Program-made: the position numbers and the translations under genes
The notes under the pieces: generated by a model
The model's database searches: none
Seen by the model: the letters and a program-made list of their open reading frames with translations, nothing else
What the model was told of the DNA's origin: nothing
Origin: Bacteroidia bacterium
GTDB lineage: Bacteria; Bacteroidota; Bacteroidia; Flavobacteriales_E; Vicingaceae
Direction of reading: 5' to 3'
DNA: 46,101 nt
Assembly: GCA_030429925.1 (NCBI GenBank)
Contig: JAUIGQ010000005.1
Coordinates: 1-46,101 of the forward strand
Part shown: positions 26,783 through 33,743 of the stretch, one piece after another
Layout: each line of letters starts with the position of its first letter
Numbering within the stretch: the stretch's first letter is position 1

Positions 26783-26799
26783 AACTGAAAAACTTACAA

Positions 26800-27189
26800 A
26801 TGATAGAACAACTGAAAACCTTTGAAGGAAATTCACTGGCCATTGAAGTGATCGATGGTTTTAATGAAACGGATGAAAGATTAGCACAGAAACTTTTCCA
26901 AGAGAAGTTAGATAAAGGATATGATCATATCAATGTTTTGGTAAAGTTAGACGAGCTAAAGATCAATAATATCAAAACAAAGACCTTTATGGAAGACATG
27001 GTCTGGGTCTTTAGGAACTACAAAAAGATGGGACATTTAGCAATTGTGGCTCATTCAGGTATTTTAAAGGCATTGATACCCATTGACAATCTTTTCTTTC
27101 AAAGGGCAAGTGAAGGTAGGTATGAAAAGTATTTCGATGTGTCTCAGATGGAGGAGGCAATGAATTTCATTCAACCTAGTGAAAAATAA
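26800..27189 (+). CDS. SpoIIAA/STAS-like domain protein
   Basis: This 129-residue cytoplasmic protein resembles the SpoIIAA-like (DUF3478-type) family found alone in many bacteria. Alternating strands and helices include VLVKLDELKINNIKTKTFMEDM, MGHLAIVAHSGILKALIPIDNLF and a C-terminal amphipathic helix. Relatives in this group bind lipids or membranes in crystal structures, but no function is settled. The true start is the ATG at 26800; the longer frame from 26686 lies inside aqpZ. It is 17 bp after aqpZ and is followed by the hairpin at 27194-27212. Confidence 0.8.
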   Translation: MIEQLKTFEGNSLAIEVIDGFNETDERLAQKLFQEKLDKGYDHINVLVKLDELKINNIKTKTFMEDMVWVFRNYKKMGHLAIVAHSGILKALIPIDNLFFQRASEGRYEKYFDVSQMEEAMNFIQPSEK

Positions 27190-27212
27190 AAAAGGGGCTG
27201 CAATGCAGCCCC
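27183..27212 (-). terminator. Terminator of the exbB-exbD operon
   Basis: A GGGGCTG/CAGCCCC stem (27194-27200 with 27206-27212, extendable by two pairs) is followed on the minus strand by six T residues and more T-rich sequence. It lies about 30 bp after the last ExbD stop codon. On the plus strand it lacks a strong T tract but may also slow transcription leaving the SpoIIAA-like gene. Confidence 0.85.
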
Positions 27213-27240
27213 TTCACTTAAACTTTAAACTGATCTATTC

Positions 27241-27717
27241 TTAATCTAAGATCTTATCTGTTTTACCGGTAGAATAGTTGATCTTCAAAGCATTTGCTTT
27301 TCTCAACTCTTGCTTTACATCAGTAACAATACCCATTTTGGCTTCTTTGTCGACTTTCATAGAGAAGGTCATTAAAGGAACCTCAACAGGATCTGTTTGC
27401 TCACGCTCTGCTTCAACAAATTGAATAATGTCATGCTTGGTTGCAAAAGCATCGTTCAATTGTATCCTTGGTGTGGTACCAAATTGAGATTGAAGTGCTT
27501 TGATCGGCTCACCAATATAGATGTAGCTTACTAAGGACTTTCTTTCCAATTTGTTCACCTCAGTGGCGAGTGGAGTTGTCACTTTTACCTTCAAGGTTAC
27601 TTCTCTCATTACAGTGGTAACCATAAAGAAGAACAAAAGCATAAAAACAATATCCGGTAAGGAAGCCGTTGAAATAGCCGGCTGTCCCCCATCATCTTTT
27701 TTCTTAAACTTCGACAT
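27241..27717 (-). CDS. exbD: ExbD/TolR family protein (second copy)
   Basis: This 158-residue protein has a single N-terminal transmembrane helix (about 19-40) with the essential membrane aspartate at residue 22 in SLPDIVFMLLFFFMVTTVM. A periplasmic domain follows. It ends in a short KINYSTGKTDKILD tail. ExbD works with ExbB to couple the proton gradient to TonB-dependent outer-membrane transport. It starts 1 bp after the first exbD and is the last gene of the operon. Having two different ExbD proteins downstream of one ExbB is usual in Bacteroidota. Confidence 0.92.
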   Translation of the reverse strand: MSKFKKKDDGGQPAISTASLPDIVFMLLFFFMVTTVMREVTLKVKVTTPLATEVNKLERKSLVSYIYIGEPIKALQSQFGTTPRIQLNDAFATKHDIIQFVEAEREQTDPVEVPLMTFSMKVDKEAKMGIVTDVKQELRKANALKINYSTGKTDKILD

Positions 27718-27718
27718 A

Positions 27719-28327
27719 TTATTGTCCTCCTATTTCTTTAGGTTCAGCCTCAGATATTCTTTGAGGATATACATCCTTAACTGCGTCAACTTGCAATTCT
27801 GCCTTCTCTGAAGTTGCAGATTCCTTTTCCAGTTCAGATAACGATTTGCCAAACTTTGCTACAGCAAACTCATCTCTCACTTCATTATAAGCTGCCACCA
27901 ATTCATTCTGAACTTTGATGTACATTTCATAAGAAGTTCCTCTATCGTTCTGTAGAGAGACGATCTGTTTAGAGACCATCATATCTCCCAAGATCGGAAC
28001 GTTAGTCATCTTTCCTTCAGGCATACTTTCATCAGAGAAAGTTGGATCCCCTACGATGAATTCTTTTGCTGCTTCTCTCAATTCACTGACTAGCATAGGC
28101 TCCCCTTCTACTAGAAGATCATCATTGGCATTTACCAAGACCTGGAAAACATTTCTTTGTTTTACTTCAGGTGGATCTTCGATCTCTTCTTCTATTGGAG
28201 GAGGAAGTCTTCTGGTCAGACCGGTATCCACATCCATAGTTGTGGTTACCAGGAAAAAGATCAGCAAGAGGAAGGCGATGTCAGCCATCGAACCTGCGTT
28301 GATCTCAGGTGCTTGTCGTCTTGCCAT
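27719..28327 (-). CDS. exbD: ExbD/TolR family protein (first copy, with long periplasmic insert)
   Basis: The 202-residue protein starts MARRQAPEINAGSMADIAFLLLIFFLVTT, with the conserved aspartate at residue 16 inside its only transmembrane helix. Its periplasmic part is longer than in classical ExbD (about 140 residues): it has an insert rich in Glu, Met and Pro around MPEGKMTNVPILGDMMV, and a C-terminal extension (SATSEKAELQVDAVKD). It forms part of the proton-driven motor that energises TonB. It sits between the small membrane-protein gene (7 bp upstream) and the second exbD (1 bp downstream). Confidence 0.92.
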   Translation of the reverse strand: MARRQAPEINAGSMADIAFLLLIFFLVTTTMDVDTGLTRRLPPPIEEEIEDPPEVKQRNVFQVLVNANDDLLVEGEPMLVSELREAAKEFIVGDPTFSDESMPEGKMTNVPILGDMMVSKQIVSLQNDRGTSYEMYIKVQNELVAAYNEVRDEFAVAKFGKSLSELEKESATSEKAELQVDAVKDVYPQRISEAEPKEIGGQ

Positions 28328-28334
28328 AATTTTC

Positions 28335-28748
28335 TTACTTGATCAATTTACTAACTGATGAGTAAACAACCGCTCCAATCGCACCCAATGAAAGGATGTA
28401 AAAAGCGATCAAACCCATACCTACCATTTTTGAATCTTCCGGCCCGTCGATAAAAGCCTCATATTTTGGCAACATCTCGTCTCCTGCAATAACATAGGAG
28501 ATCACAAATACCAAAACCAAGGCGATCAGACCGATGAGAGCAGCTTTTCCACCTGCAGGATTCTTCGCCAGATTGATCAGCGGCAACACAATAGCTGCAG
28601 CTGCTCCAAGGAAGAATAAGGTATAACACCAATAGATGATCATATCAGTGCTAATTGCATCGAGGTAAAAAAGAACTCCAAGTAGAGCGCTAACGCCAAG
28701 AAGGACGTATAGCACTATGCTCAATATTTTTGAAAGTCCTTCTGACAT
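28335..28748 (-). CDS. Uncharacterised four-helix membrane protein of the ExbB-ExbD operon
   Basis: This 137-residue protein has four hydrophobic segments (about residues 8-30, 36-58, 68-88 and 108-130). Small charged loops include NPAGGKAA and a periplasmic or cytoplasmic loop with DEMLPKYEAFIDGPEDS. No catalytic motif is visible. Its gene is locked into the exb operon, 2 bp from exbB and 7 bp from exbD, so it is likely made together with the motor and may modulate or anchor it. I recall similar small proteins in the same place in other Bacteroidota. Its function is unknown. Confidence 0.78.
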   Translation of the reverse strand: MSEGLSKILSIVLYVLLGVSALLGVLFYLDAISTDMIIYWCYTLFFLGAAAAIVLPLINLAKNPAGGKAALIGLIALVLVFVISYVIAGDEMLPKYEAFIDGPEDSKMVGMGLIAFYILSLGAIGAVVYSSVSKLIK

Positions 28749-28750
28749 AA

Positions 28751-29590
28751 TTATGCTTTTTTGTTGTTCAACTCATGCTTGATCAATAGATCTACTAAAC
28801 TTATAGAGGCATTCTCCATATTGTTTACGATGCTATCAACCTTTGCAATAATGTAGTTGTAAAAGATCTGAAGTATGATCGCTACGATCAAACCGAATAC
28901 GGTGGTCAAAAGTGCGATCTTGATACCACCGGCTACCAATGATGGAGAAATATCTCCTGCTGCTTCAATAGCATCAAAGGCCTCGATCATACCGATTACC
29001 GTACCCATGAAACCAAGCATTGGTGCCAAGGCGATGAACAATGAGATCCAAGAAACTCCTTTCTCCAACAATCCCATTTGAACAGACCCATAAGCAATGA
29101 CTGATTTTTCAACCATTTCAATTCCTTCGTGGCTTCTATCCAATCCTTGGTAGAAGATACTTGCAACAGGGCCACTTGTGTTTCTGCAAACTTCTTTTGC
29201 AGCATCAGTACCACCTGAATTCAATGCATCTTCAACATTGGCCAACAATTTCTTAGTGTTGGTAGTAGCCATGTTCAAGTAAATGATTCTTTCGATCACA
29301 ATGGCCAAACCAAGGATCAAACAAAGAAGAACGATCCCCATGAACTCAGGGCCACCTTCAATAAATTTCTCTTTAAGAACCTGGTGAAACGACCTTTCAA
29401 CAGGAGCTTCTTCAACTGCTTCTTCTTCAACCGGCTCCGGTGCAGCTTCTTCTTCCATAGCTGTTTCTTCAGCCATGCTCGAATCAGCCATCTCAGTAGC
29501 TGCAGTGTCAGCTTCTTCTTGTGCATAAGCTTCATTGAATCCTAGCATTAGGAATGAAGCCAGAGCAAATAAAGTGATCAACTTTTTCAT
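28751..29590 (-). CDS. exbB: ExbB/TolQ/MotA family proton channel, with cleavable signal and acidic linker
   Basis: The 279-residue protein begins with a signal-peptide-like segment (MKKLITLFALASFLMLGFNEAYAQ). An Ala/Glu/Pro-rich acidic linker (about residues 25-66) follows, and then the MotA/TolQ/ExbB core. The core contains a transmembrane helix near 77-98, the conserved GVSWISLFIALAPMLGFMGTVIGMIEAFD stretch, and the LLTTVFGLIVAIILQIFYNYI helix. ExbB pentamers conduct protons and drive ExbD and TonB. The exported acidic extension is absent from E. coli ExbB but known in Bacteroidota. It is first in the operon. Confidence 0.93.
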   Translation of the reverse strand: MKKLITLFALASFLMLGFNEAYAQEEADTAATEMADSSMAEETAMEEEAAPEPVEEEAVEEAPVERSFHQVLKEKFIEGGPEFMGIVLLCLILGLAIVIERIIYLNMATTNTKKLLANVEDALNSGGTDAAKEVCRNTSGPVASIFYQGLDRSHEGIEMVEKSVIAYGSVQMGLLEKGVSWISLFIALAPMLGFMGTVIGMIEAFDAIEAAGDISPSLVAGGIKIALLTTVFGLIVAIILQIFYNYIIAKVDSIVNNMENASISLVDLLIKHELNNKKA

Positions 29591-29645
29591 AATAGATGTA
29601 TTAAAATCAGATTTAGTTTAAAGTTTAATTAGGCATTATTGCCTG

Positions 29646-29677
29646 CGAATTTAGTGTACTTATTTTAAAAGTTCCAA
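29646..29677 (-). promoter_or_regulatory. Possible exbB operon promoter (-33 and -7)
   Basis: On the minus strand TTG (29675-29677) is followed after 21 bp by TAAATTCG (29646-29653), one mismatch from the -7 consensus. The predicted leader to the ATG at 29590 is about 50 nt. The spacing is slightly long. Confidence 0.3.
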
Positions 29678-29887
29678 TTCTACGTTTATTCTTTTGCTTT
29701 ATTGTCTTAAAAAGCGACAATTCTGCGTTTTATCTCTTCTAGACACACTCAAACAATGAAGTGTGTTTTGATGTTCAAGGACCAGAGGCTGAGTTTCATC
29801 TAAAACCTAATTCCAATTACTCGAAGTATTGCAAGTACTTTAAGTACTCCCCTCTCTTTTTCCCTTCCTCATCAACATTTCAACCTA

Positions 29888-29956
29888 GGATTCCGTCGCT
29901 CTACAACCTCTTGCTCTATGCTCACACTCTTGCTGCTCTCGCGCCGGCATCCCAAT
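29888..29956 (+). repeat. 69-bp direct repeat, copy 1
   Basis: This segment, starting ggattccgtcgct and ending gcgccggcatcccaat, recurs at 30068-30136 with 64 of 69 bases identical and the start points exactly 180 bp apart. It lies in the 850-bp gene-free stretch between exbB and tRNA-Ser. Small open frames crossing it have no recognisable protein features. Confidence 0.8.
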
Positions 29957-30067
29957 GGGGTTATCGTCAATTTAATCCAAAACAATGCTTGCGCATTTAA
30001 GTCTTTTAATTTCTTCCCTTTTCAAAGCAAGCTTTGAACGGTCCGCAATTCCTATTCAATGAACTAT

Positions 30068-30136
30068 GGATTCCGTCGCTCAACAACCTCTTGCTCCATA
30101 CTCTCACTCTTGCTACTCTCGCGCCGGCATCCCAAT
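30068..30136 (+). repeat. 69-bp direct repeat, copy 2
   Basis: This is the second copy of the repeat at 29888-29956. The five differences are scattered substitutions, with no insertion or deletion. No target-site duplication or transposase is visible around the pair. Confidence 0.8.
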
Positions 30137-30262
30137 AAGGAACCGTTCTACCTTATCACAGCGAGGTCGCTAACACGCCCTTCGATTTTTTTGTTCTTCT
30201 CGCACTAGAATAAATTCCGTGCGATCCGAATCAAAAAACTCATCTCTCCGCTGTGATAAGCT

Positions 30263-30280
30263 TGCGGAGAGGAAGGGATT
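30263..30280 (-). repeat. 18-bp copy of the tRNA-Ser 3' end (possible old attachment site)
   Basis: The string tgcggagaggaagggatt is identical to 30435-30452, which covers the acceptor-stem 3' half, the discriminator base and the start of the T-arm of tRNA-Ser. The copies are in direct orientation, 172 bp apart. The interval carries a GGCCTGC/GCAGGCC hairpin (30285-30301) and no integrase. Confidence 0.6.
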
Positions 30281-30436
30281 ATTCGGCCTGCTTTGCAGGC
30301 CTCATCTGTTCGTCGCCCCATAAATGGGACGCCTCGGGTCGAACCTCCTTTTCTTTCTCGGGGGTTCTCATCCCTTCCCAAAATCTTTTCAAAAAACGAC
30401 ACCGTCCTTCGACCTTCGGACTCCGGACTCCTCCTG

Positions 30437-30523
30437 CGGAGAGGAAGGGATTCGAACCCCCGATGCGGTCTCCCGCATACACGCTTTCCAAGCGTGCGCC
30501 TTAAGCCACTCGGCCACCTCTCC
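30437..30523 (-). tRNA. tRNA-Ser (anticodon GGA)
   Basis: The minus strand folds as a class II tRNA of 87 nt. The acceptor stem is GGAGAGG/CCTCTCC with discriminator G. The D-arm is GGCCGAGTGGCTTAAGGC. The anticodon stem-loop ACGCTTGGAAAGCGT has GGA in the loop. A long variable arm, GCGGGAGACCGC, is as expected for serine. The T-arm is GGGGGTTCGAATCCCTTCC. The 3' CCA is not encoded and must be added afterwards. It reads UCC and UCU codons. Confidence 0.96.
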
Positions 30524-30647
30524 TTTCATCGCCCACAAACATTGGACTTATGGCGCGCCAAATTACTAAAAAATAATCCGAAAAATCCTTGATTTCTGTG
30601 TTATCATTAGGTTAAAGGAAACAGGAAGTATTTAGAATACACTTCGG

Positions 30648-30664
30648 CCCTTCGACAGGCTCAG
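30648..30664 (-). repeat. 17-bp dispersed repeat (inverse of 16561-16577)
   Basis: The string cccttcgacaggctcag is the exact reverse complement of 16561-16577. Both copies lie in gene-free spacers. Here it is followed by cgcttcgctcagtgcggcgcttcg, itself built from imperfect cgcttcg units. This spacer (30524-30758) separates ansA from tRNA-Ser. Confidence 0.6.
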
Positions 30665-30758
30665 AACAGCGCTTCGCTCAGTGCGGCGCTTCGAGTACCT
30701 AGAGTTGTCTCTAAAATCTAACTTTAGGCATTTTAGCGCACTTTAGTGCACTCCCAAC

Positions 30759-31781
30759 TTACCCAAGTTCTCCTCTCAAGTCCTCAGCCATATATGACCT
30801 GGCTTCCTCTTTGCTAATCTCATCACAGGCAAGAAGATACATTAACTTGCATAGAGCAGCTTCAAAGGTCATATTACTTCCTCCGATCACTCCCAATTTC
30901 TCGAACTGTGCACTAGTTTCATACTTGCCTTGGTTCACATGTCCTGTTGCACATTGGGTAATATTGACAATTACAACTCCTTTCTTATTCAATTCTTCCA
31001 CCTCAGCGATCATCCAATCTGCTGTTGGTGCATTTCCACTACCATAGGTTTCAAGGATCAATCCCTCTAGCCCCTTTATCGAGCCGATTGCTTGAAATAT
31101 ATCTCGCTTCATTCCGGGAAAGATCTTAATGCTTGCTACATCAGAGCTAATCTTCTTTCGAAAGAAAACCTTCTCTTTTGGAATCCCTGAAATTGCATGA
31201 TCATTGAATCGAATATGAACGCCTGCCTCAGCAAGAATTGGATAGTTGGGCGACTGAAAAGCCTGGAAATTCTCGGCGCTCATCTTGGTAGTCCTGTTTG
31301 CCCTATAAAGATCGTATTCAAAATAAATAGCCACTTCAGGAACTATAGCTTTGCCATTCCTTTTGGCTCCGGCGATCTCAATAGCCGTTATCAAATTCTC
31401 TTTACCATCAGTCCTCAAAGTACCAATTGGCAATTGACTACCGGTGAAAATGATCGGCTTGCTATTATTCTCGATTAAAAAGCTAAGGGCAGATGCAGTA
31501 TATGCCATAGTATCAGAACCATGCAGTACAACAAATCCGTCGAACTGATCATAGTGCTTTTCAATGATTGCAATGAGCTCCATCCATACTTCTGAATCAA
31601 CGTTTGATGAGTCTATAGGACTCTTAATCGACTCCACCTCTAGCTCGATCTCTAACTTTTGCAATTCAGGAACTTCATTGAACAAATGGTCAAAGTCGAA
31701 AGGGTGAAGAGTTCCCGTTATTGGATCTTCAACCATTCCAATGGTTCCACCTGTGTAGATGATCAATACTTTAGAATTCAT
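30759..31781 (-). CDS. ansA: Type I L-asparaginase
   Basis: The 340-residue protein has both threonine-containing signatures of the asparaginase family: IIYTGGTIGMVEDP at the N-terminus and VVLHGSDTMAYTASALSFL around residue 85-100. The GSQLPIGTLRTDGKENLITAIE segment and a C-terminal domain with GGSNMTFEAALCKLMYL follow. There is no signal peptide, so it is a cytoplasmic enzyme that hydrolyses asparagine to aspartate and ammonia. Its ATG overlaps the tatD stop codon in an ATGA arrangement, which implies translational coupling. Confidence 0.92.
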   Translation of the reverse strand: MNSKVLIIYTGGTIGMVEDPITGTLHPFDFDHLFNEVPELQKLEIELEVESIKSPIDSSNVDSEVWMELIAIIEKHYDQFDGFVVLHGSDTMAYTASALSFLIENNSKPIIFTGSQLPIGTLRTDGKENLITAIEIAGAKRNGKAIVPEVAIYFEYDLYRANRTTKMSAENFQAFQSPNYPILAEAGVHIRFNDHAISGIPKEKVFFRKKISSDVASIKIFPGMKRDIFQAIGSIKGLEGLILETYGSGNAPTADWMIAEVEELNKKGVVIVNITQCATGHVNQGKYETSAQFEKLGVIGGSNMTFEAALCKLMYLLACDEISKEEARSYMAEDLRGELG

Positions 31782-32563
31782 TTGCTGTAAGCTTTGGAAA
31801 AGATCATTTCTGCATTTGCATTGCTAATATGGGCTATTTCTTCCATAGATATATCTAATACTGAGGATAATTTGCTCGCCACTTCGATCAAATAAGAACT
31901 TTCATTCCTTTTACCTCTATAGGGCACTGGCGACAAGTAAGGAGAATCTGTTTCCAATACCAGATCTTCCATTCTCAATTGCTCCACTACTTTATCCAGC
32001 CCTGAATTCTTGAAGGTCACCACTCCACCAATTCCCAGTTTAAAATCTCCAAATGATAAAATATGCTTAGCCTGCTCGATGGTGCCTGTAAAACAATGGA
32101 AGATCCCTCTTAACGAATCTTCGTTCACTTCATCTAAGATGGAAAGAATCTCATCAAAGGATTCTCTGCAATGGATAACAATGGGCAAGTCTTTTTCCTT
32201 CGCCCATTTGATCTGTTCTCTAAAAGCATACTCCTGCTCTTTGATATGGGTCTTGTCCCAGTAAAGGTCGATGCCTATCTCTCCAATTGCATAGTATTCA
32301 CTTCCATCTTCCAATGCATTCTTGATCTTTCCCAATTCCTCTTCAACATCCTCCTTCACCGAGCAAGGATGCAATCCCATCATCATCAAACAATTTTCCG
32401 GGTATGCTTTATGCACAGCCTTCATCCCATCAATAGAGGTTGAATCAATATTGGGCATATAGATCATCTCCACCTTGGAATGAAATGCTCTTTGTATCAT
32501 CTCATCTCTATCTTCATCAAAAGCATCCGAATAAAGATGACTATGGGTATCTGTAAAGTACAT
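31778..32563 (-). CDS. tatD: TatD-family metal-dependent deoxyribonuclease
   Basis: From the ATG at 32563 the protein has 261 residues, starting MYFTDTHSHLYSDAFDEDRD, where HSH binds metal. Other ligands are visible in GLHPCSV, GEIGIDLYWD, IVIHCRES, IFHCFTG and LVLETDSPYLSP. This is the standard TatD set, and the length is normal. The enzyme acts on DNA ends and may serve DNA repair or degradation. An upstream frame to 32584 would add seven residues, but it starts upstream of the promoter box at 32568-32575, so 32563 is preferred. It is followed by ansA with a 4-bp overlap. Confidence 0.93.
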   Translation of the reverse strand: MYFTDTHSHLYSDAFDEDRDEMIQRAFHSKVEMIYMPNIDSTSIDGMKAVHKAYPENCLMMMGLHPCSVKEDVEEELGKIKNALEDGSEYYAIGEIGIDLYWDKTHIKEQEYAFREQIKWAKEKDLPIVIHCRESFDEILSILDEVNEDSLRGIFHCFTGTIEQAKHILSFGDFKLGIGGVVTFKNSGLDKVVEQLRMEDLVLETDSPYLSPVPYRGKRNESSYLIEVASKLSSVLDISMEEIAHISNANAEMIFSKAYSK

Positions 32564-32567
32564 GCGG

Positions 32568-32575
32568 CAAAAGTA
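32568..32575 (-). promoter_or_regulatory. tatD-ansA promoter -7 box, leaderless arrangement
   Basis: TACTTTTG on the minus strand is a perfect TAnnTTTG and ends 4 nt before the tatD ATG, which predicts transcription starting at the start codon itself. Confidence 0.55.
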
Positions 32576-32616
32576 GTATTTCATCTGAAGGACTTATGGC
32601 TTATAAGGGAAATGAT

Positions 32617-32624
32617 TTACTTTG
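32617..32624 (+). promoter_or_regulatory. Glycosyltransferase 9 promoter -7 box, nearly leaderless
   Basis: TTACTTTG resembles TAnnTTTG (the TA is one base closer to TTTG than usual) and ends 6 nt before the ATG at 32631. It rules out the TTG at 32622 as the start. Confidence 0.35.
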
Positions 32625-32630
32625 CCATGC

Positions 32631-33647
32631 ATGTCTGAAAAAGTGAAAATACTCATTGTGCGATTCAGCTCTATAGGTGATATAGTGCTTACCACTCCGG
32701 TGATCCGATGCTTGAAAGAGCAACTGCACGGGGAAAGTGAGATCCATTTCATCACTTTCAAAAAATATGCTTCACTGTTGGAGCACAATCCCTATGTTGA
32801 CCAAATTCATGCGGTAGACAAGGTGAGCAATGCGGTTCTTGAAGAGCTAAAAGCAATTGATTTTCAATACATCATCGACTTGCATCATAACTTTAGGAGC
32901 ATGCGGCTGAAGTCGCGGTTGAAGGTGACTAGCTTTAGCTTTAACAAACTGAATCCCCTCAAATGGATATTGGTAAACTTCAAGGTCAACAAGCTTCCTT
33001 CTCTGCATATTGTCGATCGATATCTGGAAACTACCAAAGCTTTAGGTATTGAGAATGACGGAAAAGGATTGGATTATTTCCTTCCTCCAAACATTGAACA
33101 ACCTCAACTTCCTCAAGGTTTTTCAAGCTACACAGCTCTGGCATTAAGTGCCAATCACAATACCAAAAAACCGACAGATGATCATTATCTGAAACTAGTT
33201 AAGGAGGTCAAGAGTCCAATGGTGATCATCGGCGGACCGGCAGAAAAGGAGTTAGGTGAGCAACTGGAAACCACTGACTCTGCTAAGATCGTGAACATGG
33301 CGGGAAAATGTAGCCTGCATGAGTCAGCTTTGCTCATTAAGAACTCAATGCAAGTGATCACTCCGGATACCGGTATGATGCACATTGCCGCTGCCTTCGA
33401 AAAAAGGATCCTTTCTATCTGGGGAAATACGGTTCCTGAATTTGGAATGTATCCCTATCTAACCGGAAAGAAGGAAGAGCTGTCTGAGATCTTTGAAGTG
33501 AATGGTCTTTCCTGCCGACCTTGCAGCAAGATCGGTTTTGATAAATGTCCGAAAGGTCATTTCAAATGCATGGAAGATCAAGACTGGAAGGAAATAGTGA
33601 AGAGAGCGAATTCTTCTAAAAGTCTAGATTCTAGAATTATCCATTAG
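32631..33647 (+). CDS. Glycosyltransferase family 9 (ADP-heptose:LPS heptosyltransferase-like)
   Basis: The 338-residue protein begins KVKILIVRFSSIGDIVLTTPVIRCLKEQL, the classical GT9 start, where the Asp of GD acts as the catalytic base. The nucleotide-sugar-binding motif TPDTGMMHIAAAF lies near residue 245. A cysteine-rich tail (SCRPCSKIGFDKCPKGHFKCM) follows it, as in many Bacteroidota members. It is expected to add heptose or a similar sugar to the lipopolysaccharide core on the cytoplasmic face of the inner membrane. kdsB, another LPS-core gene, lies nearby at 35398-36144. The exact sugar is unknown. Confidence 0.88.
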   Translation: MSEKVKILIVRFSSIGDIVLTTPVIRCLKEQLHGESEIHFITFKKYASLLEHNPYVDQIHAVDKVSNAVLEELKAIDFQYIIDLHHNFRSMRLKSRLKVTSFSFNKLNPLKWILVNFKVNKLPSLHIVDRYLETTKALGIENDGKGLDYFLPPNIEQPQLPQGFSSYTALALSANHNTKKPTDDHYLKLVKEVKSPMVIIGGPAEKELGEQLETTDSAKIVNMAGKCSLHESALLIKNSMQVITPDTGMMHIAAAFEKRILSIWGNTVPEFGMYPYLTGKKEELSEIFEVNGLSCRPCSKIGFDKCPKGHFKCMEDQDWKEIVKRANSSKSLDSRIIH

Positions 33648-33743
33648 AGAGTTTATTCCACAGAGTTGCACAGTGTAGCTCAGAGCGGCACAGGGACTTC
33701 AACAAGTCTTGCTTCCTGCATCTTACTTCCTGCCTCCTATCTC

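Noticed and set aside
26686-26799. Longer N-terminus for the SpoIIAA-like protein
   Set aside because: The extra codons lie within aqpZ in another frame and are not part of the domain; the ATG at 26800 gives the expected length.
27191-27215. Terminator for aqpZ and the SpoIIAA-like gene on the plus strand
   Set aside because: The T-rich tail needed after the stem exists only on the minus strand; plus-strand activity is possible but not supported by sequence.
29761-30000. Open frame of about 79 codons in the exbB-tRNA spacer
   Set aside because: It crosses one copy of the 69-bp direct repeat, has a composition typical of untranslated AT/pyrimidine-rich DNA, and shows no recognisable domain, signal peptide or promoter box.
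29888-30136. CRISPR-like array
   Set aside because: Only two copies exist, the repeat is 69 bp long and imperfect, the spacing is 111 bp, and no cas gene is present.
30205-30592. Several overlapping short open frames on both strands around tRNA-Ser
   Set aside because: They run through the tRNA gene and its 3'-end copy in different frames. They are by-products of the GC-rich tRNA sequence, not genes.
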